DNA from: an uncultured Roseburia sp.
Lineage (GTDB): Bacteria > Bacillota > Clostridia > Lachnospirales > Lachnospiraceae
Length of the DNA stretch: 64,000 bases
Reading direction: 5' to 3'
NCBI GenBank assembly: GCA_947564465.1
Contig: CANOCV010000008.1
Span: 1 to 64,000 of the forward strand
The number at the start of each line of letters is the position of its first letter. Position 1 is the first letter of the stretch. A program made the position numbers and the translations under genes. Below the pieces are notes generated by a model that was not told where the DNA came from, ran no database searches, and saw nothing but the letters and a program-made list of their open reading frames with translations. Below are positions 25,766 through 34,573 of the stretch, in pieces.

Positions 25766-26468
25766 ACATCCTCCCCTTGTATTTCCATATCCGGACGGAA
25801 ATGACATACGTCAACAAAATCGTAATCACTGCCCACAGTAATACATCCTGCTCCACATAGTTAAATAAAACATAATTAAACAAAAACGGCAGTGTTACAT
25901 TCACATAAATGTTATTTCCGATACTGGCAAAGAGGTAAGCCACAGCTGCAACTGCACCCGCCCATAAGACATAGGAAACAGTAGCAATTGCCGCACGTCT
26001 AAGTTCCGCACCCAGTATATCCTCCTCTGCATCAATTACCTGTATATTTCCAAAGTCTGCCCGAAGCGGAAACTGTGTTCCTATGACAAGCGCATATAAG
26101 AGCAATGCACCAGCCACCAACAGCATTCCACACCCTACGGCTGCCCAAAAACTTTTTCTTACATATCTGCGAAGACCTATTCTGTTCAAAATAAACATAT
26201 CATAATGGTAGATATGTTCATCACAAAACAGGGAAATTGTCGGAAATGACACCGCAATCGGCAACAGCATAAGAAACCACTGGTTGAATCCTCTTATGTA
26301 AACAGACGAACTGCTATGCTGGAATTTAAATGCCTGACTTGCTTTTGTCATAATACTCCATACGGACATCTCCTGTCCGTCCATATGATCAAGCATCCCA
26401 ACAAAACATAGCACAAATACGCCCAAGAGTCCTAACAAAAAATATTTTCCAATCACCCGATTTTTCAA
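25755..26468 (-). CDS. Six-helix ABC permease, TTG start
   Basis: 237 residues. TTG (26466-26468) is chosen because AAGGGGGG stands 5 bases before it and it follows the lipoprotein stop by 11 bases; the longer frame overlaps the lipoprotein gene. The product begins MKNRVIGKYFLLG and shows about six membrane segments: one N-terminal, a large extracellular loop, then paired helices (MLLVAGALLLYALV, IATVSYVLWAGAVAAVAYLF, ISVRIWKY at the end). It is probably half of a heterodimeric permease with the next gene. No known family is claimed. Confidence 0.75.
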   Translation of the reverse strand: MKNRVIGKYFLLGLLGVFVLCFVGMLDHMDGQEMSVWSIMTKASQAFKFQHSSSSVYIRGFNQWFLMLLPIAVSFPTISLFCDEHIYHYDMFILNRIGLRRYVRKSFWAAVGCGMLLVAGALLLYALVIGTQFPLRADFGNIQVIDAEEDILGAELRRAAIATVSYVLWAGAVAAVAYLFASIGNNIYVNVTLPFLFNYVLFNYVEQDVLLWAVITILLTYVISVRIWKYKGRMYGT

Positions 26469-26479
26469 ATAATCCCCCC

Positions 26480-27691
26480 TTAATTTACATAATGCTTCTC
26501 TTCCAGATTGCTTGTCACTTCCCCTGTAAGCATATCCACATTCACATAACATACCGCATTTCCATCGCTAATCCAAAAGTTCGAAAGATCCTTTCCATAT
26601 TCAATTATGAAAGAATAAACCGGTCTTGTCCTCACCTCATTTCCCGCTTTTGCATAGTACTCCTTACCAGACTCATAATCATAAATCGGTTCTAAGGTAT
26701 ACACCACATTAATCTCCCGAATCGTTACTGCCTTAAAACCGGATAATTCTCTGGATACCAGCGAAACCGCCGACGGGAAATCAAGGATTTTATCCTCTTT
26801 TTCGTATTCCCTCACCTGAAACTGCCCATTATTGTTACAACATAACACCGTATTCGGCCTATTCATATCCATCCTCACGGAATTGTCCATCCTTCCAACT
26901 CTATATATGCCGCCTTCTTCTATGATACCTCCGCCAAAATAATCAAGAGCTGCGCCATGATACTGCATCTGCGCCAGCAAGGATAAACGGTTTTTATTCT
27001 CACCCAAATGCCGGATATACACTGTTCCAACATGATAGGTGAATGTATCATCGAAAATATCGTTGTGATTTAACTGTTCTTCCGCCCAGCGTATCTGATC
27101 TTTTAACCGAATCTCCTCATCTCCCAATATAAACGAGAGTTCCATATCATCACCGGCTCCTCGGAACAGACGCGTCGTATTATCGTACAATTCCTCTAAC
27201 TCCGCCTCACTCATCGTTTCCTTTTCATATGCCTCCCCCGACGACCATGCAAACGTCCCATTATCCATCACCCAAAAATATTCTTTATCCTCGGCGTTAT
27301 CGTAAATCACAGCATCATCCCCCTCAAGCGCTCCCTTAGACTCCTGCCATTCTGTCGGATGAACCTGAAAGAATTCGGCCAACGCCTCCTTATTCTTTTG
27401 GAAATCTTCAACAAAGGCAAGCCGGAGTTTTCCTATATCTTCAATACTTGAAAAATCAACTGTCTTTGGTAAGATCAAATTCTCCGGCACTGTCGGCAGA
27501 TCCTCAATAGACGCTTGATTCAGTTCCGTGACCGTACAGTAATTGAGCTCCGCTTCCACCGTATGTTCATTCTTCTGGTATCGCTCCATCTGATCCCGAA
27601 CCTCCCGCGGCGCCTGCTGGCAGGATGCCAGCAGACCAACCGCAGAGACAAGCAGAATCCATGATATGTACTGATGTTTCCTCCCTGCCAT
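26480..27691 (-). CDS. Secreted lipoprotein of unknown function, ABC operon
   Basis: 403 residues. The signal peptide ends in a lipobox (GLLASC, Cys about 24), predicting a lipid-anchored extracellular protein. The mature part is acidic, mixed alpha/beta and rich in Tyr and Asp (YDYESGKEYYAKAG; VYSFIIEYGKD). No catalytic motif recognised. It lies 8 bases after the small secreted protein and 11 bases before the first permease. In bacteriocin loci a lipoprotein plus a two-permease ABC system gives self-immunity (LanI with LanFEG). That parallel is suggestive only. It could equally be a sensor or substrate receptor. Confidence 0.8.
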   Translation of the reverse strand: MAGRKHQYISWILLVSAVGLLASCQQAPREVRDQMERYQKNEHTVEAELNYCTVTELNQASIEDLPTVPENLILPKTVDFSSIEDIGKLRLAFVEDFQKNKEALAEFFQVHPTEWQESKGALEGDDAVIYDNAEDKEYFWVMDNGTFAWSSGEAYEKETMSEAELEELYDNTTRLFRGAGDDMELSFILGDEEIRLKDQIRWAEEQLNHNDIFDDTFTYHVGTVYIRHLGENKNRLSLLAQMQYHGAALDYFGGGIIEEGGIYRVGRMDNSVRMDMNRPNTVLCCNNNGQFQVREYEKEDKILDFPSAVSLVSRELSGFKAVTIREINVVYTLEPIYDYESGKEYYAKAGNEVRTRPVYSFIIEYGKDLSNFWISDGNAVCYVNVDMLTGEVTSNLEEKHYVN

Positions 27692-27699
27692 AACTCCTC

Positions 27700-28077
27700 C
27701 TAATACGTTAACGTACCCGCCGGAAGTATAGTTCCCGAGCCATAATCCTTAAGCGTCGCAGAAGCATATATTACTTGATCTTTCTTTTTGCCTGTAACCG
27801 TTGTATTCCCATTTGATTCAAATCTTGATGATATCCCATTACTGGTATACACATATACCTTCGCATAGCTATTCATGTTTGACACCTTCATCGTGGTACT
27901 TGTCTGAGTCGTTGTAACATATTGATCCCATTTATAGATGTTTTCTGTTGTGGGAGCGCCTTTCACAAACCTCAAATGCCAATTAAGTGTTGCAGCGTCA
28001 GCAGTACTTGCAAACGCAGTCGTTCCCATCATAATCGCCATTGCAAACGCAGCCATTTTTTTTGTTAAATTCATCAT
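27700..28077 (-). CDS. Small secreted Cys-free beta-rich protein
   Basis: 125 residues from the ATG at 28077 (MMNLTKKMAAF), placed 10 bases after AAAGGAG; another ATG at 28086 lies too close to it. A classical signal peptide (MAAFAMAIMMGTTAFA) ends at ADA/ATLNW. The mature part, about 98 residues, has no Cys and alternates Ser/Thr/Tyr/Val strands, with a Trp-x-Leu-Arg-Phe-Val motif at its start and repeated Lys-Lys near the C-terminus. It is the first gene of the ABC operon, so it should be the most highly expressed. Family not recognised. A secreted bacteriocin-like or surface protein is possible. Confidence 0.75.
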   Translation of the reverse strand: MMNLTKKMAAFAMAIMMGTTAFASTADAATLNWHLRFVKGAPTTENIYKWDQYVTTTQTSTTMKVSNMNSYAKVYVYTSNGISSRFESNGNTTVTGKKKDQVIYASATLKDYGSGTILPAGTLTY

Positions 28078-28124
28078 AACGTTCATTCTCCTTTACTTTT
28101 TGCACTTGTTAATTTGTTACTTAT

Positions 28125-28159
28125 ATATTAATTGCGCGCAAATTAATATCCTAATTATA
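28125..28159 (-). promoter_or_regulatory. -10 element and overlapping 25-bp palindrome, secreted-protein operon
   Basis: On the minus strand TATAAT (28154-28159) is followed by the palindrome ATATTAATT-TGCGCGC-AATTAATAT (28125-28149), which covers the predicted RNA start. No good -35 lies 16-18 bases upstream (ATAGGG there), so an activator may be needed. The palindrome is a candidate operator. Confidence 0.55.
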
Positions 28160-28260
28160 GAAGTTTTTATTTAACCCCCTATATATTAGACAATTGAACC
28201 CGCCATTTGGTTCCCAAAAAATGTCTTTTTTATTTTCTTTTCATCTGTTTTTCCGGTATA

Positions 28261-28305
28261 CTTACGTAACCTGCCACCGGCAGCTTCCTCCAGATGCATG
28301 GCAAC
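28261..28305. repeat. Dispersed palindromic repeat type C, copy C4
   Basis: CTTACGTAACCTGCC, ACCGGCAGCTTCCTCC and GATGCATGGCAAC: one base departs from the consensus (GT for GG). It directly follows the psd terminator U-tract on the minus strand and separates it from the secreted-protein operon promoter. Confidence 0.9.
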
Positions 28306-28346
28306 AAAAACAGCCGCCCAACATCTGTAAAACGATGTTGGGCGGC
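28306..28346 (-). terminator. Intrinsic terminator of psd
   Basis: On the minus strand GCCGCCCAACATC, a short loop, GATGTTGGGCGGC form a perfect 13-bp stem followed by TGTTTTTG. It ends the histidine kinase-psd transcript. Confidence 0.92.
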
Positions 28347-28362
28347 ATAGTAACCGCACACG

Positions 28363-29232
28363 CTATCTTCGAACCCCGATTTTCTCCCCAAGCTTTACCT
28401 TCGTCTCCATCCCTCTGAAAGAATTGACCAAAATATCCTCATCTACAAGAATCTTATCCTTTTCAAATGCCAGAATCACCGTGGAGCCGCCAAACTCAAA
28501 GCGTCCCTTTTCTTCGCCGCGCTTTACCGCGCCGCTCTGATGATAATTTACAATTTTTCCGACTAAGAGCGCCCCTACCTCCATCATAAGGATATTGCCA
28601 AAATTCTCACTCTTCAGTATGGAATACTCCCTCGTATTTTCCTTGTAAATCGGAAACACGTCGTTCGCTAACGGGTTGACTGTGTGAAACACTCCGGGAA
28701 TACGGCGGTTTTTTGACTTGATTCCATCATCAACATAGCCGTACCGGTGATAATCATCCACACTCAGCCGGAATACAAACAGCGTCCCCCCCTCGTAACG
28801 TGCGGCAAGCTTTCTGTCCCTTAATAACTCCGCCATCGTATACCGTGTGTTTTTTATACAAAACCGCGCATCTCTCTTAATAGGATAAACGCTAAGCCTA
28901 CTGTCGCACGGTGCCGTCAGATGTTCCACAGTATTGTCAACCGGCCGCTTCCCTTCCTTTATTTTCCTGGTAAAAAAGTCATTGTAAGAGCGGTACTGTC
29001 TTGACTCAAACTCAGACATATCAATCCGGCTGCTCTTGATAAACGGAGCAATCATGCACTTTGATGCACGGCTGTCTAAGAGCTTCCCGATTAAAACGGA
29101 AACCCCGGGTCTCACAAGACCGGAAAGTATCATCCTGCCGACGGCAGTTTCATAGAGAAACACAAGTACTTTGTTCTGTGTCTCATTCTGTTCTACCTCA
29201 TATCCTTCTCTGTCCACGCAGATCATCGACAT
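28363..29232 (-). CDS. psd: Phosphatidylserine decarboxylase proenzyme
   Basis: 289 residues. It converts phosphatidylserine to phosphatidylethanolamine with a pyruvoyl group made by self-cleavage. The cleavage site is FEFGGSTVI, with Ser250 becoming the pyruvoyl. The triad candidates are present in PCDSRLS and DDYHRYGYVD, plus GVFHTVNP. The start codon directly abuts the kinase stop (AAGGAG TAA ATG), so the genes are coupled; an in-frame ATG two codons on has better spacing. The serine substrate enzyme (pssA) lies 2.8 kb upstream, on the far side of the kinase. Confidence 0.95.
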   Translation of the reverse strand: MSMICVDREGYEVEQNETQNKVLVFLYETAVGRMILSGLVRPGVSVLIGKLLDSRASKCMIAPFIKSSRIDMSEFESRQYRSYNDFFTRKIKEGKRPVDNTVEHLTAPCDSRLSVYPIKRDARFCIKNTRYTMAELLRDRKLAARYEGGTLFVFRLSVDDYHRYGYVDDGIKSKNRRIPGVFHTVNPLANDVFPIYKENTREYSILKSENFGNILMMEVGALLVGKIVNYHQSGAVKRGEEKGRFEFGGSTVILAFEKDKILVDEDILVNSFRGMETKVKLGEKIGVRR

Positions 29233-31791
29233 TTACTCCTTTTTTGGCTCATTCATATATTTTTTCAACAGACGCGAAATCTCCTGCATGTCAATCGGCT
29301 TTGCGACATGGGCATTCATTCCGCAGTCCAAACAATGCTTAATATCCTCCGAAAATGCATCCGCAGTCATCGCTATAATCGGGATATCATGGTCAGCCCG
29401 CTCCAAAGCCCTGATCGCCTTGGCAGCCTCATAACCGGTCATTACAGGCATCCGAATATCCATAAGAATCGTATCGTAAAAGCCCACCGAAGACTGGCTG
29501 AACTTATCCACACATATCTGACCGTTCTCCGCCCGTTCAAGCTCTAAGCCAAGCGCAGAGAGCAGTTCCTCGGCAATCTCCCAGTTCAGATCGTTGTCCT
29601 CCGCCAAAAGAATACGCCTGCCGTCAAAGCCGTCATTCGTCTCCTCCAAAGCCTCCTGACTCTCCTCTGTCTGATTGGCAAACGGTCTGAGTCCATAGAA
29701 CAAGGTAGACTGAAACAGTGGCTTGGATATAAAACCGCTGACACCCGCATCTCTTGCATCCTCTTCAATCTCCGCCCAATCATAGGCAGAGATCAATAAA
29801 ATCGGCATCTCGTCTCCAATACGCTTACGAATCTCGCGCGCCGCCTCAATTCCATCTATTCCAGGCAGCTTCCAATCTAAAAGAATAATATGGTAATCAT
29901 GATGCCTCTTATGATGCTCTTCCACCATTTCAACTGCCGTTTCGCCGTCTAATGTCCATTCCGCCTTGACGCCAATATTCTTTAATGATTCCACCACGCT
30001 CTGGCAAAGCTGCTCGTCATCGTCCACCACCAGCATATTCCACTCCGGCAGAACCATATCAACTTCCTCTTCAACGGCCTTTTCCATATCCAAAGTGACA
30101 CGGAACTCGGTACCCCTGCCAACCTCACTGTCCACTTCAATCGTGCCGCCCATGGTGTCTACGATATATTTCGTAATTGCCATCCCAAGACCTGTGCCCT
30201 CTGTCTTATGAACGCGCGCGCTGTCCTCCCTCGTAAAGGAATCAAATATTTTTTCCTTGAATTCCGGCGTCATGCCGATTCCGTTATCCTTCACCTGCAA
30301 ATGAATCCGAATATAACCATCGCCCTTCGGAGACTCCTCTTCATACAAAGATACCTGAATGATGCCGCCCTCCGGAGTAAATTTTATCGCGTTTGACAGA
30401 AAATTCAAAAGCACCTGATTCAGACGCACGCTGTCACAGTATACATTCTCTACCAAAATATCACGGATAATCACATCAAACTGCTGTTTTTTTGTTTTCA
30501 CCTGTGGCTGCACAATACTAACAATGCTATCCATCACTTCGCGCAGAGATATCCTATCCATATTCAGCGTCATCTTTCCGCTCTCAATCTTAGACATGTC
30601 CAGCACATCATTGATTAGACCGAGCAAATGTTTGCTGGAAAGCGAAATCTTCTTAAGGCAGTTTTGAACCTGCTGAGTATTATCAATATTTGCAGTCGCA
30701 ATCGCCGTCATACCGACAATCGCATTCATCGGCGTACGGATATCATGACTCATATTGGAAAGGAACTCACTCTTTGCCTTATTTGCATGAACCGCCTCCT
30801 GCCTGGCTGCCTCCACTGCCTGAAAATGCTGCTTGTTCAGTCTGGAATACCCGAAAAAGATCAGCAGCAGCGGAATTAAAATTATCACGCACGTCCCCAA
30901 AACGACAACGATCCACTGTTCGCTTAGAGTATTAATCGTCTCATCCAGCGTACCGAACGGCATAACGGTAATCAGATACCACTCCGAATAAGGAAGCGGG
31001 CTTGCATACAAATACCGGCGTTCTCCATCCGCACAAAATATGCTGCTGTAATCCGCTCGCGCAGCGATTGCCTCCTGCAGTTCCTGCACATACTGCTCCG
31101 GTGTCTTTCCATCCAGCTCCGAATAAGTATTTCGAACACGGTCAAAATAATTCTCTCTGAACGCCCCTCCATTCCGGATTACAAAGGCCCCGTCCTTGTT
31201 AATCACATGGGAATACGCCATCGCATTCGTCTGATCTAAAGAAAGCAGCTCGCCAATATAATCAGCAGAAATACCCGCCACCAATGCGATACTCTCCGTC
31301 CCTTCCTTTACCGGATACTCCGCCGAAACGCCAAGCAGCACAATCTTCTCTCCGGAAGCGTTGATCCCTGCCGCCACCCTTTTCTCTTTATCAAGCATAG
31401 ACTTCAGAAAAATCTCCGGATTCATCAGCTCCACCTGATCTCCGTAAATCATGTCAAATTCCCCTTCGCTGGTGTAAAACGCCAGATAATCAAAACTGCG
31501 GGCCTGCGCATTAAACTTCAGATTATCCCGCAATTTAACGGCGTCATCCGCACTCTCCGGCGGAATCGTATGCACGAGCGCATCAACCTGCTCCAACCGC
31601 AGGTCAATCGTAGTTTCAAAATGCATCGTAATCTGCTCGCTTGTCCCCGACATATAAAATTTCCCGATCTCACGAATCGCATCCGAACTTTTATTCGTCA
31701 TAAAAAATGCCAGAAACAAGAAAATGAAAATACAAAGAATAAATACAAGAATGAAGCTGACAGTCAAATACCTCATCGTTTTTTTCTTCAT
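29233..31791 (-). CDS. Hybrid sensor histidine kinase with two receiver domains
   Basis: 852 residues. TM1 is about 8-31, followed by an extracellular Cache-like sensor (33-285), TM2 about 293-315, HisKA with His349 (FLSNMSHDIRTPMN), an ATPase domain with N box (LNFLSNAIKF) and G box (GTGLGMAITKY), receiver 1 (about 585-700, Asp639) and receiver 2 (about 726-845, Asp778). There is no Hpt or DNA-binding output domain, so the signal must pass to another protein. It is transcribed with psd and overlaps nothing else. Whether it senses a membrane or extracellular ligand is unknown. GGAGGGG precedes the ATG. Confidence 0.93.
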   Translation of the reverse strand: MKKKTMRYLTVSFILVFILCIFIFLFLAFFMTNKSSDAIREIGKFYMSGTSEQITMHFETTIDLRLEQVDALVHTIPPESADDAVKLRDNLKFNAQARSFDYLAFYTSEGEFDMIYGDQVELMNPEIFLKSMLDKEKRVAAGINASGEKIVLLGVSAEYPVKEGTESIALVAGISADYIGELLSLDQTNAMAYSHVINKDGAFVIRNGGAFRENYFDRVRNTYSELDGKTPEQYVQELQEAIAARADYSSIFCADGERRYLYASPLPYSEWYLITVMPFGTLDETINTLSEQWIVVVLGTCVIILIPLLLIFFGYSRLNKQHFQAVEAARQEAVHANKAKSEFLSNMSHDIRTPMNAIVGMTAIATANIDNTQQVQNCLKKISLSSKHLLGLINDVLDMSKIESGKMTLNMDRISLREVMDSIVSIVQPQVKTKKQQFDVIIRDILVENVYCDSVRLNQVLLNFLSNAIKFTPEGGIIQVSLYEEESPKGDGYIRIHLQVKDNGIGMTPEFKEKIFDSFTREDSARVHKTEGTGLGMAITKYIVDTMGGTIEVDSEVGRGTEFRVTLDMEKAVEEEVDMVLPEWNMLVVDDDEQLCQSVVESLKNIGVKAEWTLDGETAVEMVEEHHKRHHDYHIILLDWKLPGIDGIEAAREIRKRIGDEMPILLISAYDWAEIEEDARDAGVSGFISKPLFQSTLFYGLRPFANQTEESQEALEETNDGFDGRRILLAEDNDLNWEIAEELLSALGLELERAENGQICVDKFSQSSVGFYDTILMDIRMPVMTGYEAAKAIRALERADHDIPIIAMTADAFSEDIKHCLDCGMNAHVAKPIDMQEISRLLKKYMNEPKKE

Positions 31792-31945
31792 TTTGCCCCT
31801 CCAATTGATCTTAACTTTCCGTAATCATAAAAAAATCAACGCATCCATTATGATGCCATTATATACAATCCGATACTTAAAATCAATAGGCAGCCCTATT
31901 CTTGCCCTGTCATTGTAACAGTTCAGATAAGCTGCCCTGTTACAT

Positions 31946-31986
31946 GCAAAAATCCCTTTAAAATCGCTTTGCGATGGGTTTTTTGC
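31946..31986. terminator. Hairpin between the histidine kinase promoter region and pssA
   Basis: A long nested hairpin: outer arms GCAAAAATCCC / GGGTTTTTTGC and an inner ATCGC-AAA-GCGAT type pair. Read on the minus strand it follows the pssA stop by about 18 bases and ends in TTTTTGC. It is also T-rich on the other strand. Confidence 0.55.
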
Positions 31987-32003
31987 ACTCCTGAATCATT
32001 CTC

Positions 32004-32723
32004 TTACGGTCTATGCAGTAAGCGCACAGAACTGTCTGAACTGTTATCTGTCATTACCCCAAGCAGCGGGCTTTCCACAACAGGCATTCTGACAATGCGG
32101 TATCTGGAAAAAAGAAGAATTACCACTACCGCCGCCCCTACAATCAGCACAAGGAGCGCAATCATTTTATTTGAAGGCTTTCTGAGCCTGAAATTTACGA
32201 TAAACAGCGTTCCCACTATGAGCAGCGTCGCAAGCAATATCCATCTAAAGCTTCCCTCCGAAATGCAAAAATTGAGCAAAAACACCAGCGGCAGCACAAT
32301 CGCCATTGTTGTAATCGGCAGGCCCCGGTAATATTTATTAACGCCCTCCTCTTCCCGCTGACGGTTCGTCTCCAGCACGTTAAAGAACCCCAGACGGATT
32401 ACGGAGCAAACGCAATAATATCCGATTACAACTCCTCCGACGATACCGCGGACTCCAAGCAGATAACAGATCATTGCCGGAAAAACTCCAAAACAGACAA
32501 CATCACAGAGCGAATCAATCTGAATGCCAAACAGCTTTTCGTCCTTTGTCCTATTTTTCTTCGTCCTTGCAATCTTACCGTCAAACATGTCACATAGACC
32601 GGATATCGCGAGACAGACAATCGCTGTGCGGAATCTTCCGTCAATCGCCTGCGTCATTCCAAACACCGAGCATACCAGGCTAATGTATGTGAGCAATACC
32701 GTATAATCATAAAAACCTATCAT
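32004..32723 (-). CDS. pssA: CDP-diacylglycerol-serine O-phosphatidyltransferase
   Basis: 239 residues from the ATG of MIGFYDYTVLL (AGAAGGGAAG upstream, 4 bases after the preceding stop). About eight membrane segments. The CDP-alcohol phosphotransferase motif is complete: DGKIARTKKN with GIQIDSLCD. It makes phosphatidylserine from CDP-diacylglycerol and L-serine. With psd in the same neighbourhood, and the motif's length and context, the serine specificity is likely though another alcohol cannot be excluded. Third gene of an operon with the PAP2 and flippase-like genes. Confidence 0.88.
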   Translation of the reverse strand: MIGFYDYTVLLTYISLVCSVFGMTQAIDGRFRTAIVCLAISGLCDMFDGKIARTKKNRTKDEKLFGIQIDSLCDVVCFGVFPAMICYLLGVRGIVGGVVIGYYCVCSVIRLGFFNVLETNRQREEEGVNKYYRGLPITTMAIVLPLVFLLNFCISEGSFRWILLATLLIVGTLFIVNFRLRKPSNKMIALLVLIVGAAVVVILLFSRYRIVRMPVVESPLLGVMTDNSSDSSVRLLHRP

Positions 32724-32727
32724 TTTT

Positions 32728-33756
32728 CTATCTTCCCTTCTCTTTTCGCCCAATCACAAAGTGGGCAACTATCGTAAGCAACGCGCTGATAATAAGCTCC
32801 GTATAGTAACTAAGTCCTCTGCTGACAACCATCGCCGGAAGCGTAATGCTTCCAAACACAGGAACAAACATTCCCATAAACAGTCTTTCGCTGATTCCCA
32901 TTCCGCCCGGAAGCGGCAGCATGTCAACCGCCACAGAGATCATTCCCTGTAAAATCACTACCGTTACCATTCCCGTACCACTCATTCCAAAAGAGCGGTA
33001 TACCAGATATGTCACATAAAACAGCAGCAGCCTCTGCACAACCGTAATGACAAAGACATTCCACACCACCAGCCTGTGTGTTGCGAAATAAGATGCCACA
33101 TCTTGATACTGCTCCATCGCATGTCCAATCTTTTCAAGGTAATGATCCTTCCTCTTAATCAAACGGATTTTGCCAAGACCACGAATGATCGCCAAAAGCA
33201 TATTTTTGGCCATAGTCGGATGAAACACTAAAAGCATCATAAAACTGACGCAGAATACATTGAGCGCCACCCCTAAGTAACACCAGCCAATCACCGGCTG
33301 CAAATATACCATAACCTCCTGCGGACGAAAAATTACAACCGCCGCTCCCAGCACAACAAGCACCAGCTTATATGTAATCGTGACAATCATTAATACAAGC
33401 GTGGACACCGGCACCGGAATCTTATCTTTACGCATGTAGTATATCTGCGCGGGCTGACCGCCTGTTGCCGACGGTGTAATACAGCTGAAAAAGAAACCGA
33501 CAAACGAGTATAAAAAACAGTGGAGAAGCTTTACCTTCTGTTTGATTGTATGCATCATGTAATAAATGATGACCGACTCGCTTCCAATAAAGAAAACTAC
33601 GCAGACAACCGCCACCAGCCAATAACGTGTGTCCGCACTCTTTATATAAGATATCAGCTCACCCATATCCTGCCCATGAAACACACAATAAATCGTAATC
33701 AAAAACACCGCTGTCAAAAACACTGCGTTTAGAATCCCTTTTTTCTTATTCATCAT
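32728..33756 (-). CDS. Flippase-like membrane protein (YbhN/LPG_synthase_TM family)
   Basis: 342 residues with about eight hydrophobic segments. Signature stretches are GVALNVFCVSF and, near the C-terminus, ILQGMISVAVDMLPLPGGMG (family motif with PLPGG). The family has the N-terminal flippase module of MprF-type lysyl-phosphatidylglycerol synthases; no lysyltransferase half is present. It probably moves a lipid across the membrane. It overlaps the PAP2 stop by 11 bases and precedes pssA by 4 bases, which puts it in a phospholipid operon. Confidence 0.85.
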   Translation of the reverse strand: MMNKKKGILNAVFLTAVFLITIYCVFHGQDMGELISYIKSADTRYWLVAVVCVVFFIGSESVIIYYMMHTIKQKVKLLHCFLYSFVGFFFSCITPSATGGQPAQIYYMRKDKIPVPVSTLVLMIVTITYKLVLVVLGAAVVIFRPQEVMVYLQPVIGWCYLGVALNVFCVSFMMLLVFHPTMAKNMLLAIIRGLGKIRLIKRKDHYLEKIGHAMEQYQDVASYFATHRLVVWNVFVITVVQRLLLFYVTYLVYRSFGMSGTGMVTVVILQGMISVAVDMLPLPGGMGISERLFMGMFVPVFGSITLPAMVVSRGLSYYTELIISALLTIVAHFVIGRKEKGR

Positions 33757-34465
33757 AATAACTTACCCCAAAAATCCTTTTTCCAATCCCCTCAAAAAAA
33801 TGCCTGATTATTTGATAGCATTTTGTGTGATTTGAGATAAACCAACACAGCTCCGCAATCAAGATTCCTCCCGGTATATCCACTAGATAATGCTGTTTTG
33901 TAAACTGGGTAGACGCACAAATCATCAAGGCAAATATACACGTAAACGCTTTATACCACAGAGGAAGCTTCCTGCTCCTCCTCACTCCGATAAAACAGAA
34001 CCAGCTCACCAGACAATGAATAGAAGGAAACAGATTCGTCGGCGCATCCAAAGCATAAATAAGACGTATCAACCATGCGGTAAAACCGTCCCCGACAACT
34101 TCCGGACGGACATTTGTCGTGGGAAGAAAAACAAAAAATACCATACAAATCAACCGTGACATCATATCGGCCGCCGCAAAGCGATACCATTTCTTTTTTC
34201 CCTCCCTGGCAATCACAATATAGCTTAACGCCCAAAATGCAAAACTCAATACATAAATCAGCACCCACTCCCGGACAAACGGAATTTTTCGGTCCCATTC
34301 GCTTGTCAAATCATAATGGTAAGCGCTTTTTAAGGCAATCTGTGTTCCGGTATATATGATACTGTTAAACAGACAGCACCCAATCAACGGCAGCAGCCCG
34401 TACATGGGAATCCATTTCCCGATATATCTCTGATACCATCTCCCCAAACCTGTTTCCTGTTTCAT
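33746..34465 (-). CDS. PAP2-family phosphatase (membrane-bound)
   Basis: 239 residues, about six membrane segments. Motif 2 is PTNLFPSIHCLVSW (catalytic His) and motif 3 is KQHYLVDIPGG (nucleophile His and Asp); motif 1 is weak, around TNVRPEVVG. Likely substrates are phosphatidate, phosphatidylglycerol-phosphate or undecaprenyl diphosphate. Context (pssA, flippase-like protein) favours a phospholipid substrate. AAAGGAAAAG precedes the ATG, and a TATAAT -10 lies near 34497-34502 with no strong -35. Confidence 0.85.
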   Translation of the reverse strand: MKQETGLGRWYQRYIGKWIPMYGLLPLIGCCLFNSIIYTGTQIALKSAYHYDLTSEWDRKIPFVREWVLIYVLSFAFWALSYIVIAREGKKKWYRFAAADMMSRLICMVFFVFLPTTNVRPEVVGDGFTAWLIRLIYALDAPTNLFPSIHCLVSWFCFIGVRRSRKLPLWYKAFTCIFALMICASTQFTKQHYLVDIPGGILIAELCWFISNHTKCYQIIRHFFEGIGKRIFGVSYYDE

Positions 34466-34573
34466 AATTGCTTTTCCTTTCGGTAACGTATTCTTCTATT
34501 ATACTACCAATTTCTTAATATTTTATAAACATTAATTTTAATTTCCTTAAGGATACGGTAAAGATACAGTAAA

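Noticed and set aside
26480..28077. Lactococcin 972-type bacteriocin locus
   Set aside because: The secreted protein and the membrane genes do not show the size or the large membrane protein expected of that family. Only a general bacteriocin-like layout remains.
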